Positions 48,301 to 58,024 of a stretch of 64,000 nucleotides of DNA are shown one piece after another. This DNA comes from Cavenderia fasciculata (lineage: Eukaryota; Evosea; Eumycetozoa; Acytosteliales; Cavenderiaceae), in assembly GCF_000203815.1 (NCBI RefSeq), contig NW_004457695.1, positions 1,982,054-2,046,053 on the forward strand, written 5' to 3'. Made by a program: the position numbers and the translations under genes. How positions within the stretch are numbered: position 1 is the first letter of the stretch; each line of letters starts with the position of its first letter. The notes below the pieces were generated by a model. That model was given only the letters and a program-made list of their open reading frames with translations. It was not told the origin of the DNA and did no database searches.

Positions 48301-48417
48301 AGTAGCACTTTATTGGTATCGTTTATGAACAAGATCAAGGATGTTGTTTTACAAGTCGAACATCTCTCGGCCAATCATCCAGAATCTTCTGATGCTGCCA
48401 AAAAGAAAAAGGATTAA
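45359..48417 (+). CDS. sey1: Sey1 / atlastin-like ER-fusion dynamin GTPase
   Basis: Eight exons: 45359-45438, 45599-45720, 45830-46160, 46242-46359, 46437-47412, 47499-47719, 47791-48036, 48121-48417; 796 residues, all in frame. The GTPase domain has G1 [10 protein letters not shown] (split by the second intron), G2 Thr in [11 protein letters not shown]3 [20 protein letters not shown] and G4-like [11 protein letters not shown] long helical-bundle region follows (residues about 250-660). Near the C-terminus two hydrophobic hairpin segments ([17 protein letters not shown] and [17 protein letters not shown]) anchor it in the ER. The tail is short and Lys-rich (AAKKKKD). RHD3/Sey1 proteins tether and fuse ER tubules. 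The donor of intron 4 is GTTCGT rather than GTATGT or GTAAGT. The G1 and G3 motifs and the overall layout leave little doubt. Confidence 0.95.
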
Positions 48418-48701
48418 ATTAAATTAATCAACACTAAAAATAACATCCACTAACCCAAATACTAGTAACAACAAAAATAAAAAGCAAAAGATTGATATGA
48501 TCAAAAAAAAAAAAAAAAAAAAGAAAATTCTTTTTTTCCATACATATAAAAACCTGAGATCAACTCATTTATCACTAAATTTAAAGTTTTAAAACAATTA
48601 ATTAATTGCACAAGTGGAATGTATGTTTTGAGATATACTTTTAATATCAAACTATAAAAAATGAATTTTTGATATAATCTTCATTCAATTCATCTTATTC
48701 A
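48418..48701. other. Spacer between sey1 and the F-box/LRR array
   Basis: About 280 bp, AT-rich, with a poly-A run near 48504-48521. Nothing else seen. Confidence 0.5.
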
Positions 48702-49552
48702 ATGATGGCACATCTATTACAATTATCTAATCTATTACTATTACATATTATATCAGATATTGACAGTAATGGAGATATAGTATGTTTGTTGTTAACTTGT
48801 AAAAAGTTGTATAGTAACAGTAGTTTAAGAAGATTGATTCAGTTTAAAGGAATAGTACATATCACTGACAATGGAAAGATATCAGAGCAGTTTAAAGCAA
48901 CAGCTACTCAATTCAAACTATTATCATTTAAAGATATCTTGGAGAATAGTATATCTGATCATCAAGTTGTACTATCTGATCAAATCAATTACCAACACTA
49001 TCCTCAATGGATAAAACAACGTATCACTTCAACAGACAGAGTCGATAAGAGTAACATTACAACAGCATTGGTAACAGATTATAACCAACAAACACCAAAG
49101 TTACTCTATGACTTACCATCTCTCGAGACACTATTCATCAATCGTCAAAAGGAGCTAGATGACTATACCTCGGGACATCACAAAACTAAACAAATGTTGG
49201 TTGATGATCCAATGGATCTTGGTTCCATCTCATTGTTACCCAATCTACAACGACTTGAAATTCGCTCATTGGATTTGAAGCTAGGTACACACACAACACT
49301 CAAGTCTCTGAAACTCAATATCTATAAATCCAAATACCCCCTCGTCGACTTGCAACTCAACCAATTCGTATCACTGACAGAGTTGACCTTTGAGAGTTTC
49401 TGTGTGCGTGGATTTGGAGCAGGTCTGTTGCCAAGTAGTCTGAAATCGCTCACTATCAAACTGAAAAAGATACCACCAGATACATTCCTTTCATTGACAT
49501 CGCTAGTCAACCTCAAGATCTACCTTCAGAATAAAGAGCACAAGAAAAAAAT

Positions 49553-49613
<61 letters not shown>

Positions 49614-50705
49614 CCATTCATCAATCTCGAGAGTCTGTGCAACCTAGAGGTACTAAAGTTGTATTACAAAAACTACCGAGACGGCTATGGTCTAGAGGTG
49701 AATGTCCCTCCCTCAATCAAGATTCTTGGTCTCTGGTCCAATTGCGTAAAAATAGAATCACAATATACCATGCCACTGTTGGAGAGATTGTATGTGCAAC
49801 AAAACATATTGGTTAAAGGATGGATCAGTCTATTGTCATCACCATTGCTCAAGAAACTCTGTATTAATGAATGCGACAAAGTGATGCCAGCCAACATCAT
49901 CCCATCAACTCTAGAAAAGCTTACAATCCATAAATACCAAAGCACTTCAAAAGATATACTTGGACAGGTTGTATTACCGCCATCACTCACTCATCTATCC
50001 TTCAAAGACAACAAATACGAACCTATCAAACTACCAGAATCACTCGTCAAACTCAAGAACATAGATAAAGCTCCAGTGACTCCAATTCCTAGACATTTGA
50101 AAAAACTGGTTTGGTCAACTTACAGGTCCAACACGGAAATCTTGACCAATTTTGATTTCTCCTCCTATGCACCTAATCTTGAAACTCTTAATCTCCCCCA
50201 AATAGAATATGCTCAAAGCTTTCCCACCAACATATCACCAACTATCAAATATCTATCAATATCATTTGGAAATGTTCCCCAACCTTTGTTTCCAGGATCC
50301 TTTTCAATCAAATCCATTTTATCTAAAAACATAGTCTCTCAACAGCAATGGCTACCACACAATACAACCCATCTAACTTGTACAACACGATCAGAGAGAA
50401 GTTTGCCTTTTAGATTAGATGAAGTCATTGACCACACCAATGTTAGATATTTAACAATCATTGTTATAGACTGTGGAAGAAGTTGCTCTGGTCCCATCAT
50501 ATCTCGGTCTCCTTCTACCTTTGAATTTTCAATTCAAAGATTAGACAATCTAAATGTATTGGTATTGGAAACAAAGACACTTCAAGGTGGAATCATTACA
50601 CGACAACAAAAAACAAATATTTATTTAAATACTTATCCATTTAGATTGAGTTGGAAGGGTCCTGAATATCAATACTACAGGAGGAAATCAACCTCGATAC
50701 GTTGA
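48702..50705 (+). CDS. F-box/LRR-like family protein, array copy 1 (poly-Gln insert)
   Basis: Intronless, 667 residues. The N-terminus (LLQLSNLLLLHIISDIDSNG, then DIVCLLLTCKKLYSNSSLRR) has the L-P/S-x-L-L...C-K-x-L pattern of a short F-box-like helix bundle. The rest is a chain of LRR-type units, such as ISLLPNLQRLEIRSLDL, TTLKSLKLNI, LPSSLKSLTIKL, TMPLLERLYV, IIPSTLEKLTIHKY, LPPSLTHLSF and LPESLVKLK. The end carries the family block FRLDEVIDHTNVRYLTI and LNVLVLETKTLQGGIITR. A poly-Gln run of about 20 residues interrupts the LRR region at about residues 284-305. By analogy with other dictyostelid F-box/LRR and FNIP proteins it may pick substrates for a cullin ligase, but that is inference. 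It is separated from the other copies by the gene on the minus strand. Confidence 0.85.
49553..49613 (+). repeat. CAA trinucleotide repeat (poly-Gln) inside copy 1
   Basis: About 20 uninterrupted CAA codons, in frame. None of the other array members has a tract at this place. Confidence 0.95.
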
Positions 50706-50757
50706 ACTGTAAAAAACAATAATAATAATACATTAAACTATTTATTATTATTATTTA

Positions 50758-51502
50758 TTATTTAAATAAAATACTATCACTATTCCACCTTGTTGCTGCT
50801 GTACATCCATTAATAGTACTATTATTATTCGTATTATTATTAATATTATTAATATTATTATTATTAGATTCTATTAAATGACCAGTACTTAGAATTCTTC
50901 TAATATTAGTTGAAGAAAGAGTACCAACATTTGGGGTTTGAATTTCTGGGATTGCGTGTAAAGAGAATGGTTGTAGTGATCTTTGTTGTCGTATTTCATT
51001 GATTTTGCTGCCTGATTCCAAGAGGTGAAAGGGTAGTATGAGAGCATCGTGTTCTGTTGCAATCACAGTCATTGGACAGTTTGCAATGTTGGAGCATCGT
51101 TCATTTCGCTGTATCTCTAGATTGGCATGATTAGGTGCAAATATCGACAAAAAGTCACGTACACCCTTTTCTCTTTGATCGGGAGATTGTCCAAATGAAT
51201 GTAGTTGTTTAGAAGGTGCTTTGCAGGGTGACTGAGGTGCTGATGGTTCCAATACAGCCACTAAAAATCCTTTACCACTCGTTATTGCTCCAATCGATAA
51301 TATGAATCGATGTCCATTGTGAAGATGGTCAAAATGACCACCAGTAAATACATTATCGTACAATTGAATAGATGTACAAGTTGAAATGGGTTTTGCCAAT
51401 GATGAATAACAAGATGATGATGGTTTACTTTGATGAAGAAGTGTAGGAGGTGTAGATGGTGGTGTTTTATCTTCTTCATCATCTGTTGTTGTAGTTGTAT
51501 CA

Positions 51503-51551
<49 letters not shown>

Positions 51552-52199
51552 TTTCATCAATAAATGTTGAAATGTCTGTGAGTGGAATGATTGATTGAAA
51601 TGGGTCTTGCCGACTCTTTACAATTGATTCATTCAATTGGGATAGAGTATTTGATGAAAAGATATGTTTTACGGGTCCGATATGTGATTGTATTCGATCG
51701 ATGATTGATTGTATTTCTTTTGGTCCAGTTACACTAAACCCATTCATAATCTTTGACTTGTTGTTGTTGTTGTCACTCGAGTACAACTGAGGTAGTAATA
51801 CCATTGTTTTGACTCGTAGTATAAAGCTTTGTTTTTCATATACAACATTTGATAGTATTGAATAATATCGTTTCAAGTCATCGGTAACTTGAATAATCTA
51901 AATAAAGAAGAAGAAACAATATGTTAGAGAAACTATAGATAGTATCAATCGAATCAGCAGAGATAGAGAGAGAGATTGAGAGAGACACATACATTATAAA
52001 TAGGTAACCCTATTAGACATATATACACATTCAATAGATCAAAGGTATTGTTACAATGACTGTCATAAGACCTCTGTATTATATTTTTGATCATCAAGTA
52101 TATATCTCGATCATTATCAATTTCATGATCTAATAATACAATGATATTACTATTACTATTACTACTACAACTGCTGCTATATGATGATGTTAATGACAT
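50758..52199 (-). CDS. Phosphopantetheine adenylyltransferase (CoA synthesis)
   Basis: Two exons, 52199-51993 and 51897-50758, encode 448 residues. The nucleotidyltransferase signature is clear: VFTGGHFDHLHNGHRFIL with the catalytic HNGH motif, and near the end GTLSSTNIRRILSTGHL, corresponding to the SSTxIR motif. This enzyme transfers AMP from ATP to 4'-phosphopantetheine, the penultimate step of coenzyme A synthesis. There is no dephospho-CoA kinase P-loop domain, unlike animal bifunctional CoA synthase. The N-terminal half (about 250 residues) has a Ser/Asn start, a possible propeptide-like alpha/beta region (TGPKEIQSIIDRIQSHIG) and a poly-Asn/poly-Thr/Asp stretch. A further Asn-rich run lies near the C-terminus. 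The gene sits between F-box/LRR array members in the opposite orientation. Confidence 0.9.
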
Positions 52200-52452
52200 C
52201 TTTAAATATAAATATATACAATTTAAAACAAATAAATAAATAGTAAATCAATAAATTAAATTAAAGAACAAAACGAATGAACACAGCACAGATATCTGTG
52301 ACTTTGTGCGCGCAAAGAAGGAAATGAGTCAGAATTGGTGGGGTCGATCCCTTGACTCATCAAAGATTTTTTGCTGCTTTTATTTAATATACAAAATAAT
52401 GATGTCTTCTTCTATTTTATCTGTATCTTGTAGAGATAGATAGATAGGTTGA
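52200..52452. other. Spacer beside the PPAT gene
   Basis: AT-rich on both sides, with a GC-richer patch at 52300-52350. The patch has a near-palindrome CTTTGTGCGCGCAAAG and TGGGGTCGATCCC. No gene recognised. Confidence 0.4.
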
Positions 52453-53237
52453 ACTTCATCTAATCTATTACTATTACATATTATAGCAGAGATTGATGGT
52501 AGTATTGGAGATTGTAAACATGTAAAAAGTTATACAGTAATAGTGGTTTAAGAAGATTATGGCGGTAATACAACATCTTCAGTTTAAAGGAATAGAAGTT
52601 TTTGATGGCTATGGACACATAACACAAGAGTTTAAATCAGAAACTACTCTATTCAAACTCAACTCTTTTAAAGATATATTGCAGAATACTATACCTGATC
52701 ATTAGGTGATATTAGTGTCTGATCAACATATCGATGTCAATTATACCAGCCAATTTCATCCCGTCGACAGTCAAATATCTTACCATAATCTATGATTAAG
52801 TGATAAAACCTATACAAGTTGTATTCCCACCATCTCTCACTCGTCTGACCATATTAGGAGAATACGAACCTATCCAACTACCACCAACCATCAAATATTT
52901 ATCAACAACCTTGGAATCACACCGTCTAAGGTATCCAGATATATTGTCCACCAATTTGTGGTTAAGATTAGATGAAGTAATCAACCACACCAATGTTAGA
53001 TATTTAACAATCATCATTGACGAGACTATCTTTCAATTTTCTATTCAAAGATTAGACAATATAAATGTATTGGTATTGGAAACAGAATCACTTCAAGGTG
53101 GAATAATCACCCAAAGGGAATCAATCAAAACTCAACAACAACAACTATATGAACCCTTATATTTAATTTTGGAATACCCATCTGGACTGTATTGGAGTTT
53201 CGATGATGACGATCCCAGTTCTTGGGATTTAAATTAA
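52453..53237 (+). pseudogene. Decayed F-box/LRR family copy with internal deletion
   Basis: From about 52453 the DNA matches the start of the neighbours (CATCTAATCTATTACTATTA and following), but the DIVCLLLTCKK region is shortened and frameshifted and an insert breaks the next part. At 52703-52705 a TAG replaces the CAG codon of the DHQV block. About 1 kb corresponding to the central LRR units is then missing. From about 52800 an open stretch gives VVFPPSLTRLTI, then joins directly to the C-terminal blocks (LDEVINHTNVRYLTI, FSIQRLDNINVLVLETESLQ, GGIITQ) up to a TAA at 53235-53237. It lies in the same orientation as the intact copies. A short chimeric product from 52800 is possible but lacks the F-box. 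Confidence 0.88.
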
Positions 53238-53574
53238 TAAATTCCCAAGGTGAAAAAGGTTCAATAATCGTCTAATCTATCTTATTTAGAATTACTAAAT
53301 TTATGCATATGATAGATATCCAACTACGAATCATTTAATGTTTAAAGTGACGGTGTGATGATGTAAAAAATAGTGATGAAGAAAATGATTAGGATGATTC
53401 TCTATATTAAATAATCCACTCTTTCTTTTCTCTCTCTCTCTATCTTTTACATCGAGTAAACATTGATCAAAAGATCTCTCTTTTTTGTAAAACTTGAAAA
53501 TATCTTTTTAATTTCTATTTCGAGGTCATGTCATGAAGATATCATATGCTCACCATATTTTTACTTTATTCAAT

Positions 53575-53614
<40 letters not shown>
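53238..53614. promoter_or_regulatory. Upstream region of array copy 2
   Basis: AT-rich spacer with a CT run near 53430 and a TA dinucleotide repeat at about 53585-53613 that ends directly before the chosen ATG. An in-frame upstream ATG at 53546 would add 23 residues, mostly encoded by the TA repeat; I rejected it. Confidence 0.55.
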
Positions 53615-53616
<2 letters not shown>

Positions 53617-55750
53617 GACTAGTCATCTATTACAGTTATCTAATTTATTATTATTATATATTTTATCAGAGAGTGACAGTAATGCAGATATAATATGTTT
53701 GTTGCTGACATGTAAAAAGTTGTATCATAACAGCAGTTTAAAAAGATCGATTCAGTTTAAAGGAATAGAAGCTTTTACAGACAAGGGAAAGATATCAAGA
53801 CAATTTAAAGCAACAGCTACTCTATTCAACATCACCTCATTTAAAGATATATTGCAGAATAGTATATCAGATAGTCAAGTTATATTATCAAGAGGTAACT
53901 TTCAAAACTACCCAGAATGGATACAACAACGTATATCTGCAGACAACAGAGTTGATAATAATAATAAGAGTAGTATTACAACAGCATTGGTGAATGATTA
54001 TTACCAACCACCACTCGAGACACTATACTCTGTACCGTCGATCGAGGCAATATTCATTCACCAATACAGAGATGATCGATTAGATCTTAATCATATCTCA
54101 CGCTTACCCAATCTACAACGACTATCAGTTAGCACAAACAAGTCGATCAGTATTGGTAAACATACAACACTCAAGTCACTGACACTTGATGCTCAGGGCA
54201 GCTACACACTGTCAGTTGCTGACCTGGGTCTCACTAAACTAGAATCGCTGACAGAGTTACACCTCAGTAGAGAATGTGTCTTTACAATTGGACCAGGTGT
54301 ATTTCCAAGTAGTCTGACATCACTCACTCTTTCACCGATAGAGATACCGCCAAGAGACACATTCATTTCGTTGAGGTCACTTGTCTACCTCAAGGTTTTC
54401 CTGCATCAACCCACAACAAAGAAAGAGAGTTCAAAGGACAACAACAACAACAGCAACAAGAAAAAGGTGGTGGTTGTGATGGAACAACTATTCATTGATC
54501 TAGATACTCTAGTCAACCTCAAGACACTCGATATTGGTGGATCGGTCAGTGACAAAAAGTACAACATCACGACGAGTGTACCACCCTCCATCAGGATTCT
54601 TACTCTCTTCACTGACGGCTTACAAATACCTACCCGATGTACTATGCCTCTGTTGGAGAAACTAAATGTGCAAAGTTCTATTCTAATTGGTGGAAGAATC
54701 AGTCTACTGTCATCACCATTGATAAAGAAACTGTGTATGACCTATTGCAATAAAGTCATTCCATCCAACATCATCCCATCAACCCTCGAAAAACTGACAA
54801 TCTATAAATACGGATCAAAACCTGTTCTTCATCAAGTTGTATTCCCACCATCACTCCTTCATCTAACTATCAATGGGGACTATGAACCTGTCAAACTACC
54901 AGACTCACTAGTCAAACTAAAACAGTTGGTCAACATTCCTCCAGCGTCACTCCCACAACAATTAAAAACACTCACCTATTCAATGGATTTTTCAACAGAG
55001 TTGACTCACTTTGTATTCCCATCCCCTTATCCACCTCATCTTGAAACACTCAACTTTGACCTCGAAATTGATGGTGAATTTACAATCGACATACCACCAA
55101 TCACCAAATACCTATCTATCACTTTGGAGTCAGATCCTCTCAGACGCCCAAATAAATACTTTTCAATCAGTTCAAGGTTATCGAAAAGTATCATCACCCA
55201 ACAACAACAATGGTTACCATCCAATACAACTCATCTAACTTGCAAGACTGCCATTTATATCTCAACCAATGGATCGTTTAGATTAGACGAAATAATCAAT
55301 CATACCAATGTTAGATATCTGTCTCTTTATGTTTCCGATAATACATCCTACGAATCAGATACACTATTTCAATTTTCAATTCAAAGATTGGACTCTGAAA
55401 ATAATAATGTATTAGTATTGGAAACACAATCACTTCAAGGTGGAATAATCACTCAAAGAAAGAAAATTAATAACACTCAACAACAACAACGACATCCTTA
55501 TCAACAATATGAACCCATTTATTTAAGGTTTGATTTTGGTTCTTCCAATCCATTTGGATTGAATTGGAGATTTGCCAATGCTGAAGATGATGTTAAAGAA
55601 GATGGAGATGAAGGAGATGATAGTGATAGCGATGATAGTGATTATGATATGAACGATGACGATGAAAATGATGATGATGAAAGCAATGACAATGACAATG
55701 ACGATGACGACAGCGATGACAACGACGATGAAGGTGATGATAGTAATTAA
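53615..55750 (+). CDS. F-box/LRR-like family protein, array copy 2 (acidic tail)
   Basis: I chose the ATG at 53615 (MTSHLLQLSNLLLLYILSES), giving 711 residues without introns. The N-terminal F-box-like block (ADIICLLLTCKKLYHNSSLK) and the LRR-type units follow the family order, including FPSSLTSLTLSPIEIPPRDT, TMPLLEKLNVQSSILIGGRI, NIIPSTLEKLTIYKYGS and FPPSLLHLTINGDYEPVKLP. The C-terminal block FRLDEIINHTNVRYLSL and NNVLVLETQSLQGGIITQ is intact. Unlike copies 1 and 5, it ends with about 55 residues of almost pure Asp/Glu/Asn/Ser (for example DDDSDDNDDEGDDS). A Lys/Asn insert (KESSKDNNNNSNKKK) occurs at the same LRR position where copy 1 has its poly-Gln. Confidence 0.87.
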
Positions 55751-55893
55751 TAAATAATACTATTGAAAAACAAGATCCTCTATTTGAGGATCAATCGAAA
55801 TCCTATCTTTTTTTAAATCTCTTTTTCGTTTTTTTTTTTTGGTTCGAATATCATGATGATCTTCAATTCATTCTTTGTCTTGTTCATTCAATA

Positions 55894-57899
55894 ATGACAC
55901 ATCTATTACAGTTATCTAATCTATTACTATTACATATAATAGCAGATATTAACAGTAATGGAGATATAGTATGTTTGTTGTTGACTTGTAAAAAGTTGTA
56001 CAGCAATAGTAGTAACATTGGTGGTTTAAAAAGATTGATTAGGTTTAAAGGAATAGAAGTGATAGATAACTATGGACGCATAACACAAGAGTTTAAATCA
56101 GCAACTACCCAATTCAAACTCAACTCTTTCAAAGATATATTGGTGAATAGTATATCTGATCATCAAGTTGTACTATCTGATCAAGTCAATAATCTTCCAG
56201 ACTATCCCCAATGGGTACGCCAACGAGTCACAAAAGAGAACAGAGTCGATGATAGTGTTATTACAACAGTTTCGCCGATATATTATTCAGAAGAGACGCT
56301 CTACTCTGTACCATCTATCGAGACTCTATTCATCATCTATCCATCCCAACTTGATAATACTAGTAAGATGGATCTTCGCTCCATCTCGCGCTTGCCTATT
56401 CTACAAAGACTTGAAATTCGTACGGGTCAGTCTTTTCCTGGTCCACACCCAACACTAAAGTCTCTGACACTCGGCCTTTCCACCTCCTACCCAGTCATCG
56501 ACCTGCAACTCACCAAATTCGTATCGTTGACAAAGTTGACCTTTGAGAGTGCCTATGCGAAAGATATTGGACCTGGTCTCTTTCCAAGTAGTCTTACATC
56601 ACTCACTCTGAGACTGGAAGAGATACCTCCAAGAGATACATTCCTTTCTTTGACTTTGTTGGAGACTCTCAAAATCGATCTGCAAACTATTTCAACGGAT
56701 ATGATCGGGAAACCATTCATCGATCTTGATAGTCTGGTGAACCTCAAAACACTCATTATTAGTAGTGATGGATCAGTAAAGAATAGTAGCATCTCGATTA
56801 GTATCCCTCCTTCAATCAAGATTCTTGACCTCAAATTTATATTGGTACAAATCCCACCTGATTGTACAATGTCACAGTTGGAAAGGTTGGATGTGAAACA
56901 AAGCGTGTTGAATGGTGGAAACATCAATCTATTGTCACAGTGTCCATCTCTCAAGAAACTAGTTATCTACGATTGCAAAGAATCCATTCCATCCAATATC
57001 ATCCCATCAACACTTGAAAAGCTTACAATCTATAAATCGACTATATCGGGAGAAGATATACTTGGGCAAGTTGTATTCCCACCATCTCTCACTTCTCTAA
57101 CTATCAATGGAGACGACCAAGAGGTCCCTCAGCTCCCAGATACAATAGTCAGCCTCAAACATTGGGTCCTAGATGCTCCACTGTCACTTCCTCAAGATTT
57201 GAAAAACCTGACCTATATTATGGATTGGAGAACCAGCATGGAGCATTTCGAGTTTCCAACACCGTATCCACCTCATCTTGAATCACTCAATCTTGACCTC
57301 CAAGATATTCATTACTTTACTGTCCAAGTACCACCAACCATCAAATATCTATCAATAACCTTGGAATCTGGATCTCGCAAACGTCCAAATAGATTGTTTA
57401 CAATCAGCTCTAGGCTCCCGAAAACATCACCTCCCAACAACAATGGCTACCACACAATACAACTCATCTAACTTGCAACTCTTCCGTTGGTACCTCAGAA
57501 CAGGTCTCGTTTAGGTTGGATGAAATAATCAACCATACCAACGTTAGATATTTAACTCTCTGTATTTTTGAAAATCAAACTTTACAATTCTTAATTCAAA
57601 GATTAGACAAGGACAATCTAAATGTATTGGTATTGGAAACAAACACACTTCAAGGTGGAATAATCACCCAACAACAACAATCTCATGAACAATATGTACC
57701 AATTTATTTACATTTAAATACAAACTCTTCCAATCCATTCGAAATTAAATGGAGTTTTGAACAAGATTGTGATTACAACGAAGATAGTGACAATGAAGAT
57801 AGTGAAGACTATGACAACCAAGATAGTGACATTGACGATGGATCGGTTGATTTCGATGATGAATCGTTTTTCGCCATCTTGGCTGGTGGTCGTGACTAA
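55894..57899 (+). CDS. F-box/LRR-like family protein, array copy 3, with one-base frameshift near 57420
   Basis: Starts MTHLLQLSNLLLLHIIADIN and follows the family order through FPPSLTSLTINGDDQEVPQL to RLFTISSRLPK. Then the frame breaks: the A-run at 57420-57423 is one base shorter than needed. The first frame ends at 57471, while the expected continuation (QQQWLPHNTTHLTC, then FRLDEIINHTNVRYLTLCIF and LNVLVLETNTLQGGIITQ) is found one frame over and runs to 57899. The acidic tail (EDSDNEDSEDYDNQDSDIDD) is also in that frame. With one extra A the protein would be about 668 residues, like its neighbours. It is a sequencing or assembly error in a homopolymer, or a recent pseudogene; downstream conservation argues the loss is recent or artefactual. 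Confidence 0.8.
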
Positions 57900-58024
57900 C
57901 TGAATCAGAGCTCTGATTAAAAAATTAATAAATAAAAAAAAATAATAATAAAAAACCACAAACTTTTTTGTTTAAAAACCACAAACTTTTTTTTTTTTGA
58001 TGATCTTTGTTATTCATTCATCAC

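Noticed and set aside
52300-52350. GC-rich patch with TGGGGTCGATCCC considered as a tRNA arm
   Set aside because: No matching acceptor, D and anticodon arms could be folded around it.
53546-53614. Upstream start for array copy 2
   Set aside because: It adds residues encoded mainly by a TA repeat (Tyr-Ile run), absent in the other copies.
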